Shown: positions 1 to 9,974, numbered from the stretch's first letter. The stretch: 64,000 nucleotides of DNA from an uncultured Flavobacteriales bacterium (GCA_903825395.1 CAIKAF010000015.1:62001-126000), one strand, 5' to 3'. Notes: generated by a model from the sequence alone, not told the origin. Numbers and translations: made by a program.

Positions 1-2061
1 CTGGAGTGCGCTTGGATTTTTGAGAGTGAAACCCATTCCTTCGGGTCTCATGCCATTCAAGCCCAAACTCAAACCCTAGACATTAAACGCCTAGCCGATA
101 CCTTACAAGTGCAAGCCAAGCAGGCTAACGGTTCAGCCTTGCTCGCTCGAATTAGCCTAAAAACCGGAAAAACAAACCTGTATTACAACGGGAAATTAAT
201 GGCGGCCTCTGTCCATAGAACCTCAACCAAATCTAAAAAATCAGGGAACAGCCTTCGGGCCCAATTGGTTCAGAAAACACCCTGGATGGGCGGTGGAGCA
301 AGGGTATTGGGAATGGATCGAAAAGGACATATTCTTCCCTTATACAACCGAGCCCATTATGGGTATGAAACCCATTCCGAGCAAATGAACTTTGGGGTTC
401 CTCTGGTGCTTACAGGTCAAAAATTCATGATCCACCTGGACAACAGCTACACCGGTAGTATAGATATGGGCAAAACAAAGGCAAATGAATTGGTATTCAA
501 TACCGACGGAGGCCGTCAGGTTCTGCAATTTATCGCATCAAGTTCCTGGCCTGAACTAATGAAACAGTGGACCTCGTTGAGTGGTCGGCAGCCCCTTTTG
601 CCATTATGGGCGCTGGGCAACATCAGTAGCCGCTTCGGATACCATTCCCAAAGAGAAGTACAGAACACCATTGCCGCTTTTAAAGCCTATTCCATTCCCG
701 TTGAAGCCTTGATTTTAGATTTGTATTGGTTTGGAAAAACCATCAAAGGAACCATGGGGAATTTGGCCTTTGACCCGGACTCCTTTCCTGACCCAGCATC
801 AATGATTCAAGAGCTGCATGCCCAAGGGCTGCGCTTTGTTCCCATCACTGAGCCCTTTATTCTAACCAATTCAAGCAATTGGAACGATGCCCTAGCCCAT
901 GGCGCGCTGGCAACAGACAGCTTGGGCAAGCCCGCCATGTATGACTTTTATTTTGGCAAAACCGGTCTGATTGACCTGTGGGATTCTTCGGGTTCCAAAT
1001 GGTTTATGAATAAATACCACTGGTTAATGGAATTAGGTGCCGATGGGTTTTGGGGTGATTTGGGCGAACCTGAAGTCCACCCGGATTGGGTTCAACATAA
1101 AATTGGTGAGGCTCGGAAGGTGCATAATATTTATGGACATGAATGGGCCCGACAGGTCAACGCGGCCATGCGCCAACACCGGCCTGAAACCAGGCCATTT
1201 ATTTTGATGCGGGCCGGGTATTCAGGCAGCCAACGCTATGGTATCATTCCCTGGTCGGGCGATGTAAATCGAAGCTGGGGTGGCCTGGCGGCGCAGCCTG
1301 AAATATCCTTGCAAATGGGAATTCAGGGGCTTGCATGGATGCATTCAGACCTGGGCGGATTTGCCGGCAATTATTCAGATCCGGAATTGTATTTACGCTG
1401 GCTTCAATATGGCGTTTTTCAACCCATTTTCCGTCCTCATGCCCAGGAAGAAGTACCTAGCGAGCCTGTTTTTTGGCCAGAACCCACGCGGAATGAAGCC
1501 AAAAAAATCATTGAAATGAGGTACAGCCTCATGCCCTATTTGATTGATTTAATGCATGAAAATCATCGAAATGGGATGCCCTTGATGCGACCTGCATTCT
1601 TTTACGACAGCTCTGAAACGGCTTCAACCTACAGCAAAGGTTATTTTTGGGGCGAGCACATCTACGTGTGCCCTGTTCTGCACAAAGGCATTAAAAAAAT
1701 GTCGGTGTACCTGCCTGCCGGTAAAAATTGGTATGCGTGGGAAGACACCACTTGGTATGCCGGCGGTCAAACCATTGAACTTACGCTCACACCGCAGCAA
1801 ATTCCCGTTTTTGTAGCAGAGGGTGCTCTACTTCCCCTGGCTACTCGCAGCATTTCTCCTGAAAAATTAGAGCCATCGCACATAGAGTGGGTGCATTATC
1901 CCTGGCGGAAACAGGGGCAGACTTCAGGAAGCTACACCTTAGAATGGGCGGGGAATGTTGAATCGATTTCCTGGAAAACCAATCGGCAAGGTATTCAAGT
2001 AGATGGAATGAGGGAAGGCCGCTGGGCACACTACCGTACCCTGGGTGTGAAGGTTCGGTGA
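1..2061 (+). CDS. Glycoside hydrolase family 31 (alpha-glucosidase/xylosidase-like), 5' end cut by the window
   Basis: The reading frame is open to base 1, so the GTG at 109 given by the ORF track is only the first possible start inside the window and the true N-terminus lies upstream. The visible 686 residues hold a GH31 (beta/alpha)8 barrel. The nucleophile region reads FWGDLGEPE (Asp about visible residue 353) and the acid/base region PWSGDVNRSW (Asp about 421); a small C-terminal beta domain follows (YLPAGKNWYAWED). GH31 enzymes cleave alpha-linked glucose or xylose from non-reducing ends with retention of configuration. The susCD pair downstream suggests use of an alpha-glucan or similar glycan, but the repeat element and susC promoter between them argue against one simple transcript. 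The substrate cannot be fixed from sequence. Confidence 0.9.
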   Translation: MECAWIFESETHSFGSHAIQAQTQTLDIKRLADTLQVQAKQANGSALLARISLKTGKTNLYYNGKLMAASVHRTSTKSKKSGNSLRAQLVQKTPWMGGGARVLGMDRKGHILPLYNRAHYGYETHSEQMNFGVPLVLTGQKFMIHLDNSYTGSIDMGKTKANELVFNTDGGRQVLQFIASSSWPELMKQWTSLSGRQPLLPLWALGNISSRFGYHSQREVQNTIAAFKAYSIPVEALILDLYWFGKTIKGTMGNLAFDPDSFPDPASMIQELHAQGLRFVPITEPFILTNSSNWNDALAHGALATDSLGKPAMYDFYFGKTGLIDLWDSSGSKWFMNKYHWLMELGADGFWGDLGEPEVHPDWVQHKIGEARKVHNIYGHEWARQVNAAMRQHRPETRPFILMRAGYSGSQRYGIIPWSGDVNRSWGGLAAQPEISLQMGIQGLAWMHSDLGGFAGNYSDPELYLRWLQYGVFQPIFRPHAQEEVPSEPVFWPEPTRNEAKKIIEMRYSLMPYLIDLMHENHRNGMPLMRPAFFYDSSETASTYSKGYFWGEHIYVCPVLHKGIKKMSVYLPAGKNWYAWEDTTWYAGGQTIELTLTPQQIPVFVAEGALLPLATRSISPEKLEPSHIEWVHYPWRKQGQTSGSYTLEWAGNVESISWKTNRQGIQVDGMREGRWAHYRTLGVKVR

Positions 2062-2083
2062 GTTTAAATTTTTTAGGGGGTGG

Positions 2084-2223
2084 GCGGCAGACGGGCTTTC
2101 TCCGGTTGTCCGCGCCGGCAGGTGCCGGGGCCAGCGGGCTTGCGTGGGCTCCCAAGGTCGCCTCCGCGCCGCGCGGCCCCCGCTCCTGCCTGCTTGCGGG
2201 CAACTCGGTTCAATCCCTGCCGC
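2084..2223 (+). repeat. Palindromic repeat copy R1 (about 140 bp)
   Basis: This GC-rich imperfect palindrome begins 22 bp after the GH31 stop. The ends GCGGC and GCCGC pair, followed inward by CCGGTTGTCCGC with GCGGGCAACTCGG. A copy-specific arm (GGTGCCGGGGCC) pairs with GGCCCCCGCTCCTGCC, allowing bulges. The tip is GTGGGCTCCCAAGGTCGCC. It has the same orientation as R3 and is opposite to R2, R4 and R5. The small ORFs the track predicts here (2058-2426, 2080-2289, 1841-2203) are translations of the repeat. The other 220 bp up to susC hold only the susC promoter as far as I can see. Confidence 0.85.
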
Positions 2224-2395
2224 AAGGCCTCATTTCATCCAATACCCTATTTCCAGATTCCAATGCCTCTTCTAATTTCCCCAAAATAAAAGGCCATTCT
2301 CAACCAATAAACATTGGACAGATTGAATTCAAATTTCAGGACAAAGTTCAACCACAAATGGCAGACTCAAACATAAAAAAAATGTTAAGTGTCAT

Positions 2396-2426
2396 TTTGA
2401 CAATTAGAAAAGTTGTTTTAGCTTAG
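2396..2426 (+). promoter_or_regulatory. Probable promoter of susC-susD
   Basis: TTTG at 2396-2399, a 19-nt spacer and TAGCTTAG at 2419-2426 match the Bacteroidota consensus TTTG-N19-TAnnTTTG with one mismatch in the -7 element. The susC ATG follows 18 nt later. No sigma/anti-sigma or other regulator gene is adjacent. Confidence 0.6.
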
Positions 2427-2444
2427 ACGGATAAAACTTAGGCT

Positions 2445-5400
2445 ATGCACCTACATCGAACTCTTTTTGTTTATGTTTTCCTACTGGTTTTGCCCGTTTT
2501 GGTAGTTGCCCAAAACGTGACCCTGCAGGGAATTGTACGCGACCAAAATGGCAAACCAGTGCCCTTCGCGACCATCAGTTTAAACGAGCAACCAGGTGGA
2601 AGTTCAGCCGACATCAACGGAGCGTATTCGTGGACTTTTCCTTTCAAAAGCGACGCATCCAAGGTACAGGTGGTATTTCGGTCTCAGGGCTTCAAGACCA
2701 TTCGGTTGGACTATGAACTTAAGCCGGGCATCAATGTGTTAAATGCCAATCTTCCGGTCGATGTGCTTCAATTGGAAGACGCGGTGGTGATTGGTTACGG
2801 AACCGCTAGGACCAAAGATTTAACCGGTTCGGCCGTTCAAATTAGTGAAAAAGATTTCAATGAAACTCCGGTGGCTACTCCAGAGCAACTGATAATGGGT
2901 AAAGTGGCCGGGGTGAAAATCACCTCCAACGACGGAGCCCCCGGTTCGGGTTCCAACATTCGGATTCGGGGCGGGACTTCCATAAATGCCAGCAACGACC
3001 CCTTAATTGTAGTTGATGGAGTTCCTTTGGACAATGGAGGAATTGCGGGATCTGCAAATGCCTTGGCACTCATTAATCCCAACGACATAGAATCGTTTGT
3101 TATCCTCAAAGATGCATCAGCAACAGCCATTTATGGAAGTCGCGGTGCAAATGGTGTAATTTTAATCACCACAAAAAAAGGAGTAAAGGGAAAAAGCAAA
3201 TTCAGTATTGGGGTTGACCACCGAACTACAGTTTCGGTATTGAACAATTATTCAGGCGTACTTACAGGCGATCAATTCAGGGCCTTGGTAGATTCGTTGG
3301 GAACTGGAGGCCAAAAAAATCGACTGGATTCAAACAACACCAATTGGCAGGCTGAAATTTACAGGGCGGCCATAATGAACGAAACCAGCATTTCGTTTAC
3401 CGGCGGAATTTCATGGTTGCCCTACCGCCTATCGGTATCGGCTCGTTTTGAAGATGGTGTATTGCAACGCGACCGCTTAAACCGCTATACTGCATCATTA
3501 AACCTGAATCCCAGCTTTTTTGATGGGCACTTGGCCTTTAATGTACAGCAAAAATTCACCCACAGCTACAACTTTTTCGCCAACCGAGGTGCCATTGGTT
3601 CTGCGGTGATCTTTGACCCCACTAAGCCCGTCTTTTCCGGAGATTCTGCCTTTGGAGGCTATTTTGAATGGATTCAAAACAATGGAAAACCCAACAACCT
3701 CGCCCCAAGAAACCCAGTAGGCCTGTTAAATCAACGCGATGATTTCAGCCAAGTGTACCGGTGGATTGGAAACGTTGAAACCAGCTATAAGTTGCACTTC
3801 TTTCCACAATTAAGGGCTGTAGTCAATGTGGGAGGCGATTTTTCAAACGGATCGGGTGAAACCAGCACCACAGCCTCTTCTGCTTCAGGATTCAATACTC
3901 GGGGTTCATGGAATGAATATACCTCTACCAAATGGAACCGATTGGCTGATTTTTATCTGAATTTTAGCAATGCAGAAAAAAAACCTGCATTTCGAACCGA
4001 TTTAACGCTGGGCTATTCGTATCAAGATTGGTCCACCAGTTCCCCCTCCTTTGCCACCTATACCTTTGATCGAGATTCCATTATATTCCCGGCCAATCCC
4101 AATCCCTTTTACACCAAAAACGTCCTTATTTCGTATTATGGTCGGGGAATTGTATCGTACAAAGACAGGTACGTGCTGAATGCTTCGCTGCGCCGAGATG
4201 GTTCAAGCCGTTTTTCTCCAGACCAACGCTGGGGCTTGTTCCCAGCGGTATCGGCCGCATGGCTGCTCAGTGAAGAGGCATTCCTGAAGGGGAATAAAAT
4301 CTTAACCTACCTAAAATTAAGGGGTGGATATGGGGTTACTGGTCAACAAGACATTTTCGCCGACTATCCATACATTCCAAACTATCAAATTGGCACCTCA
4401 ACCGCTTTATATCCTTTTGGGGGAGAATTTCTTGAAGTATGGCGGCCGGATGGTTATGATCCAAACATTCGTTGGGAAACCACCAGCAGCTACAATCTGG
4501 GATTGGATTTTGGCATCTTGAATGACAGAATTAATGGCTCGGTAGATGTGTACCACCGTCGAACCGATGATTTATTGGCTATGGTTGCCATTCCAGCAGG
4601 AACCAATTTCACCAACGAACTGTTGACCAACGTGGGTAGTATGGAAAATACGGGCGTTGAAATTGGAGCCAAATTCGGATTGATAGATCGGCCTCAATTC
4701 CGATTGGATTTGGGTGTCAATGCCACCTACAACATCAACCAAGTTTTGAAACTTTCTCAAGTAAATGATTCTACCAGCCCTGGCATTTTGGTGGGCGGAA
4801 TTGCCGGAGGAATTGGCAACAATGTACAAATCCACACCGTTGGATTCCCCACCTTTTCTTACTATGTATATGAGCAGCGGTATGACGAGAACGGCCGGCC
4901 AATTGAGGCAAATACAGCCAATCCAAACGGGGGAAATTATACCGACCTGGACGCTTTTGTTGACCGAAACGGAGATGGTGTAATCAACATCGACGACCGC
5001 TATCGGTTTGAACAGGTGGCTCCTGATTGGTTCTTGGGTTTGAATTTAAATCTGACCTACAAGCGTTGGACTGCCGGATTTTCAATGCGCGGAGAAATCG
5101 GAGGACATTTGTACAACAACATTCATTCCAATGCCGGCACATTTCAAGCTGTGGGCGGAGCTCAACCCTTCTTGAACAACATTAGCAGCCTTTATTATTT
5201 GGATGAATTGCGACGCAATACAGATAAGCAATTGCTGAGCGACCATTACATTGAGCGGGCAGATTTCCTACGCATGGACTATTTTACCTTGGGTTACAAC
5301 TTTGGTAAACCCGGCTTCCTAGGACAAAAAGTTGGCATCAATGCTTCATTTACCGTCAATAACGTATTTGTCGTAACCGGTTATCAGGGATTAGACCCAG

Positions 5401-5477
5401 AAGTAGTTGGTGGAATCGACAACAGCATCTACCCGCGTTCGCGCATGTACACCCTTAATCTTTCATTGAACTTTTAA
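2445..5477 (+). CDS. SusC/RagA-type TonB-dependent outer-membrane transporter
   Basis: The 1010-aa protein starts with a signal peptide ending near VVAQ. Next comes a carboxypeptidase-regulatory-like beta domain (residues about 25-100), then the TonB-dependent plug (VVIGYGTARTKDLTGSA; later LIVVDGVPLDNGG and YGSRGANGVILITTKKG), and a long 22-strand barrel ending in the aromatic C-terminus LNLSLNF. SusC proteins form the pore under a SusD lid and import oligosaccharides (in some cases peptides) using TonB energy. The susD gene follows after 12 bp, so this is a classic pair. No N-terminal extension for a sigma regulator (STN domain) is visible. The substrate is unknown; the nearby GH31 suggests alpha-glycans. 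Confidence 0.95.
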   Translation: MHLHRTLFVYVFLLVLPVLVVAQNVTLQGIVRDQNGKPVPFATISLNEQPGGSSADINGAYSWTFPFKSDASKVQVVFRSQGFKTIRLDYELKPGINVLNANLPVDVLQLEDAVVIGYGTARTKDLTGSAVQISEKDFNETPVATPEQLIMGKVAGVKITSNDGAPGSGSNIRIRGGTSINASNDPLIVVDGVPLDNGGIAGSANALALINPNDIESFVILKDASATAIYGSRGANGVILITTKKGVKGKSKFSIGVDHRTTVSVLNNYSGVLTGDQFRALVDSLGTGGQKNRLDSNNTNWQAEIYRAAIMNETSISFTGGISWLPYRLSVSARFEDGVLQRDRLNRYTASLNLNPSFFDGHLAFNVQQKFTHSYNFFANRGAIGSAVIFDPTKPVFSGDSAFGGYFEWIQNNGKPNNLAPRNPVGLLNQRDDFSQVYRWIGNVETSYKLHFFPQLRAVVNVGGDFSNGSGETSTTASSASGFNTRGSWNEYTSTKWNRLADFYLNFSNAEKKPAFRTDLTLGYSYQDWSTSSPSFATYTFDRDSIIFPANPNPFYTKNVLISYYGRGIVSYKDRYVLNASLRRDGSSRFSPDQRWGLFPAVSAAWLLSEEAFLKGNKILTYLKLRGGYGVTGQQDIFADYPYIPNYQIGTSTALYPFGGEFLEVWRPDGYDPNIRWETTSSYNLGLDFGILNDRINGSVDVYHRRTDDLLAMVAIPAGTNFTNELLTNVGSMENTGVEIGAKFGLIDRPQFRLDLGVNATYNINQVLKLSQVNDSTSPGILVGGIAGGIGNNVQIHTVGFPTFSYYVYEQRYDENGRPIEANTANPNGGNYTDLDAFVDRNGDGVINIDDRYRFEQVAPDWFLGLNLNLTYKRWTAGFSMRGEIGGHLYNNIHSNAGTFQAVGGAQPFLNNISSLYYLDELRRNTDKQLLSDHYIERADFLRMDYFTLGYNFGKPGFLGQKVGINASFTVNNVFVVTGYQGLDPEVVGGIDNSIYPRSRMYTLNLSLNF

Positions 5478-5489
5478 TTCTCAGGCATT

Positions 5490-7070
5490 ATGAACTCAGT
5501 TAAACAACTTATCGTGTTGGGCTGCATGGGCCTTGCTTTTGTCTTTCAAACGTCCTGTGAAAGTGCATTGGATCAAGAACCCTTGTATGGATTAAACTCG
5601 GCCGAAGTTTATTCTAAGCCAGAAAATTACAAGCATGTTCTGGCAAAAATCTATTCCGGCATGGCCTTATCGGGCATTCAAGGCCCGGCGGGCAATCCAG
5701 ACATCAAAGGCATCGACGAGGGATTCTCGGCCTATGTCAGGGTTCTATTTAATTTGCAAGAACTTCCAACCGATGAAGTCGTTTGCGGTTGGAATGATCC
5801 CGGAATTCCCGAAATGAACAACATGCAATGGTCGGCAGACAATTCGTTTGTAAAGGCCATGTATTCCAGGATATTCTATCAAATTGTGCTTTGCAATGAG
5901 TTTATTCGGGAATCTTCAGATGCTTCCATGACCGCCAAAGGTTTTTCAGAGGCAGACCAAATGATGATTCGCCAGTTTCGGGATGAGGCCAGGTTTATGC
6001 GGGCCTTAAGTTATTCCCATGCGCTTGATTTATTTGGTTCTGTACCCTTTGTAACCGAGGCTGATCCTGTTGGGGCATTCTTACCGAAACAAATAAGCCG
6101 CGCCGATCTTTTCAATTACTTGGAAACGGAATTAAAAGATTTAGAGACAAAATTGCTGCCCGCCGGTACCGAATCGTATGGTCGGGCTGGGGTTTCTGCC
6201 TCCAATTTATTGTTGAGTCGCTTGTACTTAAATGCCGAAGTGTATACAGGAACCTCACGCTGGTTGGAGGCTATGGAATATGCTGAAAAAGTAATCAATT
6301 CAGGAGCTTACCAACTTGACGACAACTATCAACATTTGTTTTTGGCCGATAACCATACCTCCCCTGAAATCATTTTCCCCGTTTGTTTTGATGGAGTAAG
6401 TACCCAAACCTATGGAGGAACATCCTTTATTATTCACGCTTCTGTGGGCGGTACTATGGCTCCAGATTCGTTCGGAATCAATGGAGGATGGGCTGGATTG
6501 CGTACCACCCGCCCCTTCATTGAACTATTCCCAGACAGTACAGAAGATAGCCGCTACAGCGGGTACAGCGATGGTCAAACCTTAGACATTTCGAGTTTAG
6601 GAACCTTTACCGATGGGTATGGTTTCCCAAAATTCAGGAATGTGACTCAAGCCAATCAGGCAGGTTCTGATTTAAAGGGTGATTTTGTAGACACAGATTT
6701 CCCCATGTTTCGGTTGGCAGAGGCCTATTTGATTTATGCAGAAGCCGCATACAGAAGTGGGTCAAATGTAGGTCAGGGCCTAAGCTACCTGAACAACTTG
6801 AGGGAACGGGCCTATGGAAATTCAAGCAAGAATTTTGCTGCCTTGACCGAACAAATACTGTTGGATGAACGCGGTCGGGAACTGTCTTGGGAGTGCCACC
6901 GAAGAACAGATTTAATTCGTTTTGGTAAATTCACCAGTGGAGATTTCGTTTGGCCGTTTAAAGGGGGTAGCGTAGCTGGCCAAGCGGCTGCATCCCATTT
7001 GGTTTTATACCCCTTGCCTACTACAGACATTGCATTAAATCCGAATTTGACTCAGAATCCGGGTTATTAA
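5490..7070 (+). CDS. SusD/RagB-family glycan-binding surface lipoprotein
   Basis: The 526-aa protein begins with a lipoprotein signal whose lipobox cysteine lies in QTSCESALDQ. This is followed by the helical TPR-like SusD fold (FRDEARFMRALSYSHALDLFGSVPFVTE) and the typical C-terminal part (FPMFRLAEAYLIYAEAA; LLDERGRELSWECHRRTDLIRFGKF). SusD proteins cap the SusC barrel at the cell surface and bind the substrate. The gene starts 12 bp after susC and is probably co-transcribed from the promoter at 2396-2426. It is followed by a hairpin at 7096-7123. Confidence 0.95.
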   Translation: MNSVKQLIVLGCMGLAFVFQTSCESALDQEPLYGLNSAEVYSKPENYKHVLAKIYSGMALSGIQGPAGNPDIKGIDEGFSAYVRVLFNLQELPTDEVVCGWNDPGIPEMNNMQWSADNSFVKAMYSRIFYQIVLCNEFIRESSDASMTAKGFSEADQMMIRQFRDEARFMRALSYSHALDLFGSVPFVTEADPVGAFLPKQISRADLFNYLETELKDLETKLLPAGTESYGRAGVSASNLLLSRLYLNAEVYTGTSRWLEAMEYAEKVINSGAYQLDDNYQHLFLADNHTSPEIIFPVCFDGVSTQTYGGTSFIIHASVGGTMAPDSFGINGGWAGLRTTRPFIELFPDSTEDSRYSGYSDGQTLDISSLGTFTDGYGFPKFRNVTQANQAGSDLKGDFVDTDFPMFRLAEAYLIYAEAAYRSGSNVGQGLSYLNNLRERAYGNSSKNFAALTEQILLDERGRELSWECHRRTDLIRFGKFTSGDFVWPFKGGSVAGQAAASHLVLYPLPTTDIALNPNLTQNPGY

Positions 7071-7095
7071 ACGTCGTTTTTTTGGGTGTTAATTT

Positions 7096-7123
7096 GGCCG
7101 TCGCCTGAATTTCAGGGGCGGCC
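7096..7123 (+). terminator. Hairpin after susD, possible terminator
   Basis: GGCCGTCGCCTGA pairs with TCAGGGGCGGCC with one bulged G and one G-T pair, closing a three-base loop, and is followed by ATTTTACTTT. The T-run is interrupted, so termination strength is uncertain. It lies between susD and the convergent broken gene and could serve both strands. Confidence 0.5.
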
Positions 7124-7159
7124 ATTTTACTTTAGAAATGAACTTTCCCATGGTCAATT

Positions 7160-7774
7160 TCATCGAATGGTAATGTGGAAACACTTCTGCCGCTGTTCTT
7201 TAACCAGAAGCACATCGCCTCGATTCCTAGCCGAAACCAGAAGTTGTTCTAAAACCTGTTCGGGATTGACTGCCGCTCTTGCCTGTCCCTCAAATTGGAT
7301 GTAGCTAATATCAATAGTAGTTCCATAGCAATGGGCGCTTTCTCTGGCAGCATTGATGTTATTTCCGCTCAAGGCCTGTTGCTGTCTTAATGTTCGAGCT
7401 AAAGAGGTTATTACAAATCGGCATCCCGTTGCTTTAACAAAATCTTAACCCAGTTTTTGGAACACATCCTTTGCTTTCGGCACCAAACAGGGCGATGAAT
7501 GCGTTAATTGTTGGATGAAAAATTCTGGGCCGCTGACTACTTCTACCAACTCTCCATTTCGTTTAAGTTGCTCTAATTGCGTTTTGGATTCGATAAAACC
7601 ACATCCCAACCTTTTTGCAGCCGATAGATGCGCAGGATTGTAATCCCAAACACCTACAACATTAAATGCCTCTGCTTTCCTAGGTCTTAATTTTTTATAC
7701 AATACAAGGCCATCCAAAAACAAAAGACCAAACAACAATACCGAAATGCCAAGGCTAAACCTTGTCTTTACCAT
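7160..7774 (-). pseudogene. Peptidase M15/DUF5715-like gene split by an in-frame TAA
   Basis: The track shows two ORFs, 7445-7774 (109 aa) and 7160-7372 (70 aa). They lie in the same frame and are separated only by a TAA at 7445-7447. Translating through it gives one continuous protein of about 204 residues: an N-terminal membrane anchor (SVLLFGLLFLDGLVLY), DYNPAHLSAAKRLG, QQLTHSSPCLVPKA, then after the stop FVITSLARTL and AHCYGTTIDISYIQFEG. The SAHxYGTTxDI block resembles the metal-binding SxHxxGxAxD motif of M15-like peptidases and the Bacteroidota DUF5715 family (recalled, not searched). The stop could be a CAA-to-TAA change. No frameshift is needed. It is either a recent pseudogene or a consensus error. 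It lies 11 bp after the small membrane protein gene, likely in one transcript. Confidence 0.75.
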
Positions 7775-7785
7775 ACTTCAATGCG

Positions 7786-8019
7786 TTAATTTTGAGCAGA
7801 ATCAATCCATTCGTTTGCCTTCTCTTTTCCCTTTTCCAAGGTTTTTTCAACATCTCCACCAGTAAAATGCACATACAGCAAAAACACGACTAGAGCAATC
7901 AAAGCAAACAGGATAAGCTTCAGCACCTTTTTAATAATAAAATAAATCAGCAGAGCGGTAATGCCAACCGCAATAGCTATAAAAATGGGATTAGAAATAA
8001 ACTTATCGAAAAATTCCAT
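7786..8019 (-). CDS. Small membrane protein, unknown function
   Basis: This 77-aa protein has two adjacent hydrophobic segments (IFIAIAVGITALLIYFIIKK and LILFALIALVVFLLYVHF) and a short charged C-terminus (LEKGKEKANEWIDSAQN). I do not recognise the family. It lies upstream of the broken M15-like gene and downstream of the M48 protease gene on the same strand. The protein-like amino-acid composition and good spacing support a real gene. Confidence 0.65.
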   Translation of the reverse strand: MEFFDKFISNPIFIAIAVGITALLIYFIIKKVLKLILFALIALVVFLLYVHFTGGDVEKTLEKGKEKANEWIDSAQN

Positions 8020-8077
8020 GGGTTAAATAAACAAAATACCTTTCAATTTTTTGACTTTAAAACGAAAAAACAAAAAT

Positions 8078-9934
8078 TCAAAAACGGAAATACTCCAGCT
8101 TAAATGGATAATTTTTACCGGCAAATTTCCAGGGATTTTTAAGTGCAGATTTTGAATTTATTGGCAAAGCCTGCACCAATGTATATGTTGACAAGTCTAT
8201 AAATCCAATCCAATAGCCTGATTTGGACTCTGGCAAACCCAAGATTGATTCAGCAAGCCCCGGCATGAACTCCAAATAGGGGAAATCCACCAATTTAGAT
8301 GCTGAAGACTCCTTCAATGCCAAAGCCAAATACCTTAAATCTAATCGTTTTCTTAGTTTCAAAAAAGACAGATGTTGAATTGGTAGAACTGAAGCATTGG
8401 GATTTTCAACAATAGAAAAACAAAGTTCCCAAAGTAAGTTCCGCTCGCTGCATGTTAAGGCATACGAAGAAGAGACCGGTTGACCTTTGGAAATGTAGAA
8501 TTGAACTGAACCGGGCAGTGTTGTGCTTAGCATTTCAGAATTCATGACCAGGCAATGATTGCCTGCGAGCAGCTGAGGATATACATTCCCACGGCCGTTC
8601 ATCCAAGCCAAAGCATCTTCAGCACGGGTTGGAGTATATTGAGCATAGGCCGATTTTAATGCCCCGAACCAATTGGAGTTGAGCATAGCATCTGCTCCGA
8701 ACCACAGGGGAGATTCAAGTTGATTTTTGAGTTGTTCTGAAATAGAAAAGCGTTTCCAGGCTGGCCATTCTGTATATTTCCGGACCTTGCCTAAACTGTC
8801 CACCATGGCATCATACTTTATTTGGTCGAATGCTCTTCTTGAAAACAAATTCCAGTTTTTTTTAAACGAATGGGAGCATTGAAGTGCAATGGATTCGGTC
8901 AAGGTCATCAATAGGGTGTCGTTGGGGAAGTATAGACTGGCATCAAAAGCATGTCGGAGAGCCCAAGCGGCCACCTCGGCTGAAGACCAGCCGTGTAAAA
9001 TGATTTCCAGTTGCCGCAGTTGAGCATCGCCCATTCCATGTGGCATGGGAAGGCGGTTTGTATTTTTGAGTTGAAGGATTTGGCAGGCGATAAACAGGCG
9101 TTGCTGCTGATTCCGAAGATCCTGAATGCTGTCCTGCAACCAAATGTTCAAGGCTCGAATGGGCCTTTTACTGCCGCAATATGCTTCAATCAATACCGCA
9201 TTTGCTTCATGTAAAAATTGAGTCGAAAAGAGTAAAGAATCTGCTGCAGTAGTAGGTATAAAGGCATATCTGCCTGAAAGTAGCTTTAAGCGTTCTGCAA
9301 TTGCCAACCGTTCCTCTTTCTGTCCGTCATAAGCCAATGCCTGTTCTGGTTCAGCAAAATACGTCTTAGCCACTCCCGAGGGGAAAAAACGGCTTGAGAT
9401 GGTAGAGGCGATTAAGGAATCGGGGCTAAAAATCAAGAAAGCTGAATGGGCAGCGTAGGAGGAGAAACCGGCCATTTTCACCAATTCTAAGGCGCGTCGA
9501 TCGGCCTCCTTTTCCAATTCAATCTCAGCACCAGACAAAGAGGAATAGTGAGATTGGGCATACGCATGTCTTAATTCCAGGTGAGCCAATTCGTGAGCTA
9601 GAACAAAAGCAAGTTCAGCCTTTCGGCGGCAAGATTGAATAAAGCCTATGCTGAGTACAATGCTACCTTTAGACTCAGCGAACACAAATTTATCGGCCTG
9701 GGCAGCCACCTTTAGGTGTACCGGAGCTGAATAGCTGCTGTGGGGTTGAATGCGCGAGAAAACCTCCTTTAATTCCGTTGAAATCGCTTCATTTTCAACA
9801 TACAACCAAGGCCTTTTCACACTTCCATTTAAGGTTTCCAACAAACACGAAGAAGGCGACTGTGCTCGACCCATTGAGGATAAAACAAAGAAAAGGCATC
9901 CCCAAACACTCAGATAATTTCCAATTCGCCACAT
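8078..9934 (-). CDS. Exported M48-family metallopeptidase-like protein
   Basis: The 618-aa protein starts with a signal peptide (WGCLFFVLSSMGRAQ) and contains the zinc motif HELAHLELRHA (HExxH, about residues 114-124). A downstream glutamate-rich stretch (EIELEKEADRRALELV) supplies the typical third ligand in ExxAD form. This is the M48 (HtpX/Ste24-like) signature for a periplasmic peptidase. The roughly 400 residues after the catalytic part have no family I recognise. The gene is divergent from truB, with 53 bp between the start codons. Confidence 0.8.
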   Translation of the reverse strand: MWRIGNYLSVWGCLFFVLSSMGRAQSPSSCLLETLNGSVKRPWLYVENEAISTELKEVFSRIQPHSSYSAPVHLKVAAQADKFVFAESKGSIVLSIGFIQSCRRKAELAFVLAHELAHLELRHAYAQSHYSSLSGAEIELEKEADRRALELVKMAGFSSYAAHSAFLIFSPDSLIASTISSRFFPSGVAKTYFAEPEQALAYDGQKEERLAIAERLKLLSGRYAFIPTTAADSLLFSTQFLHEANAVLIEAYCGSKRPIRALNIWLQDSIQDLRNQQQRLFIACQILQLKNTNRLPMPHGMGDAQLRQLEIILHGWSSAEVAAWALRHAFDASLYFPNDTLLMTLTESIALQCSHSFKKNWNLFSRRAFDQIKYDAMVDSLGKVRKYTEWPAWKRFSISEQLKNQLESPLWFGADAMLNSNWFGALKSAYAQYTPTRAEDALAWMNGRGNVYPQLLAGNHCLVMNSEMLSTTLPGSVQFYISKGQPVSSSYALTCSERNLLWELCFSIVENPNASVLPIQHLSFLKLRKRLDLRYLALALKESSASKLVDFPYLEFMPGLAESILGLPESKSGYWIGFIDLSTYTLVQALPINSKSALKNPWKFAGKNYPFKLEYFRF

Positions 9935-9974
9935 AGAATAAAGACAGGGTAAAGGTAAACATTGTTGCGTGGCC

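Noticed and set aside
2200-2223. GGTTCAATCCC at the repeat end looks like a tRNA T-arm
   Set aside because: No anticodon arm, D-arm or acceptor stem surrounds it, and the same segment pairs with the other end of the palindrome in several copies.
2058-2426. ORFs of 122, 69 and 120 aa over R1, and similar ones over R2, R3 and R4
   Set aside because: They are Arg/Pro/Gly/Ala-rich translations of the GC-rich palindromic repeat on both strands, with different frames in different copies.
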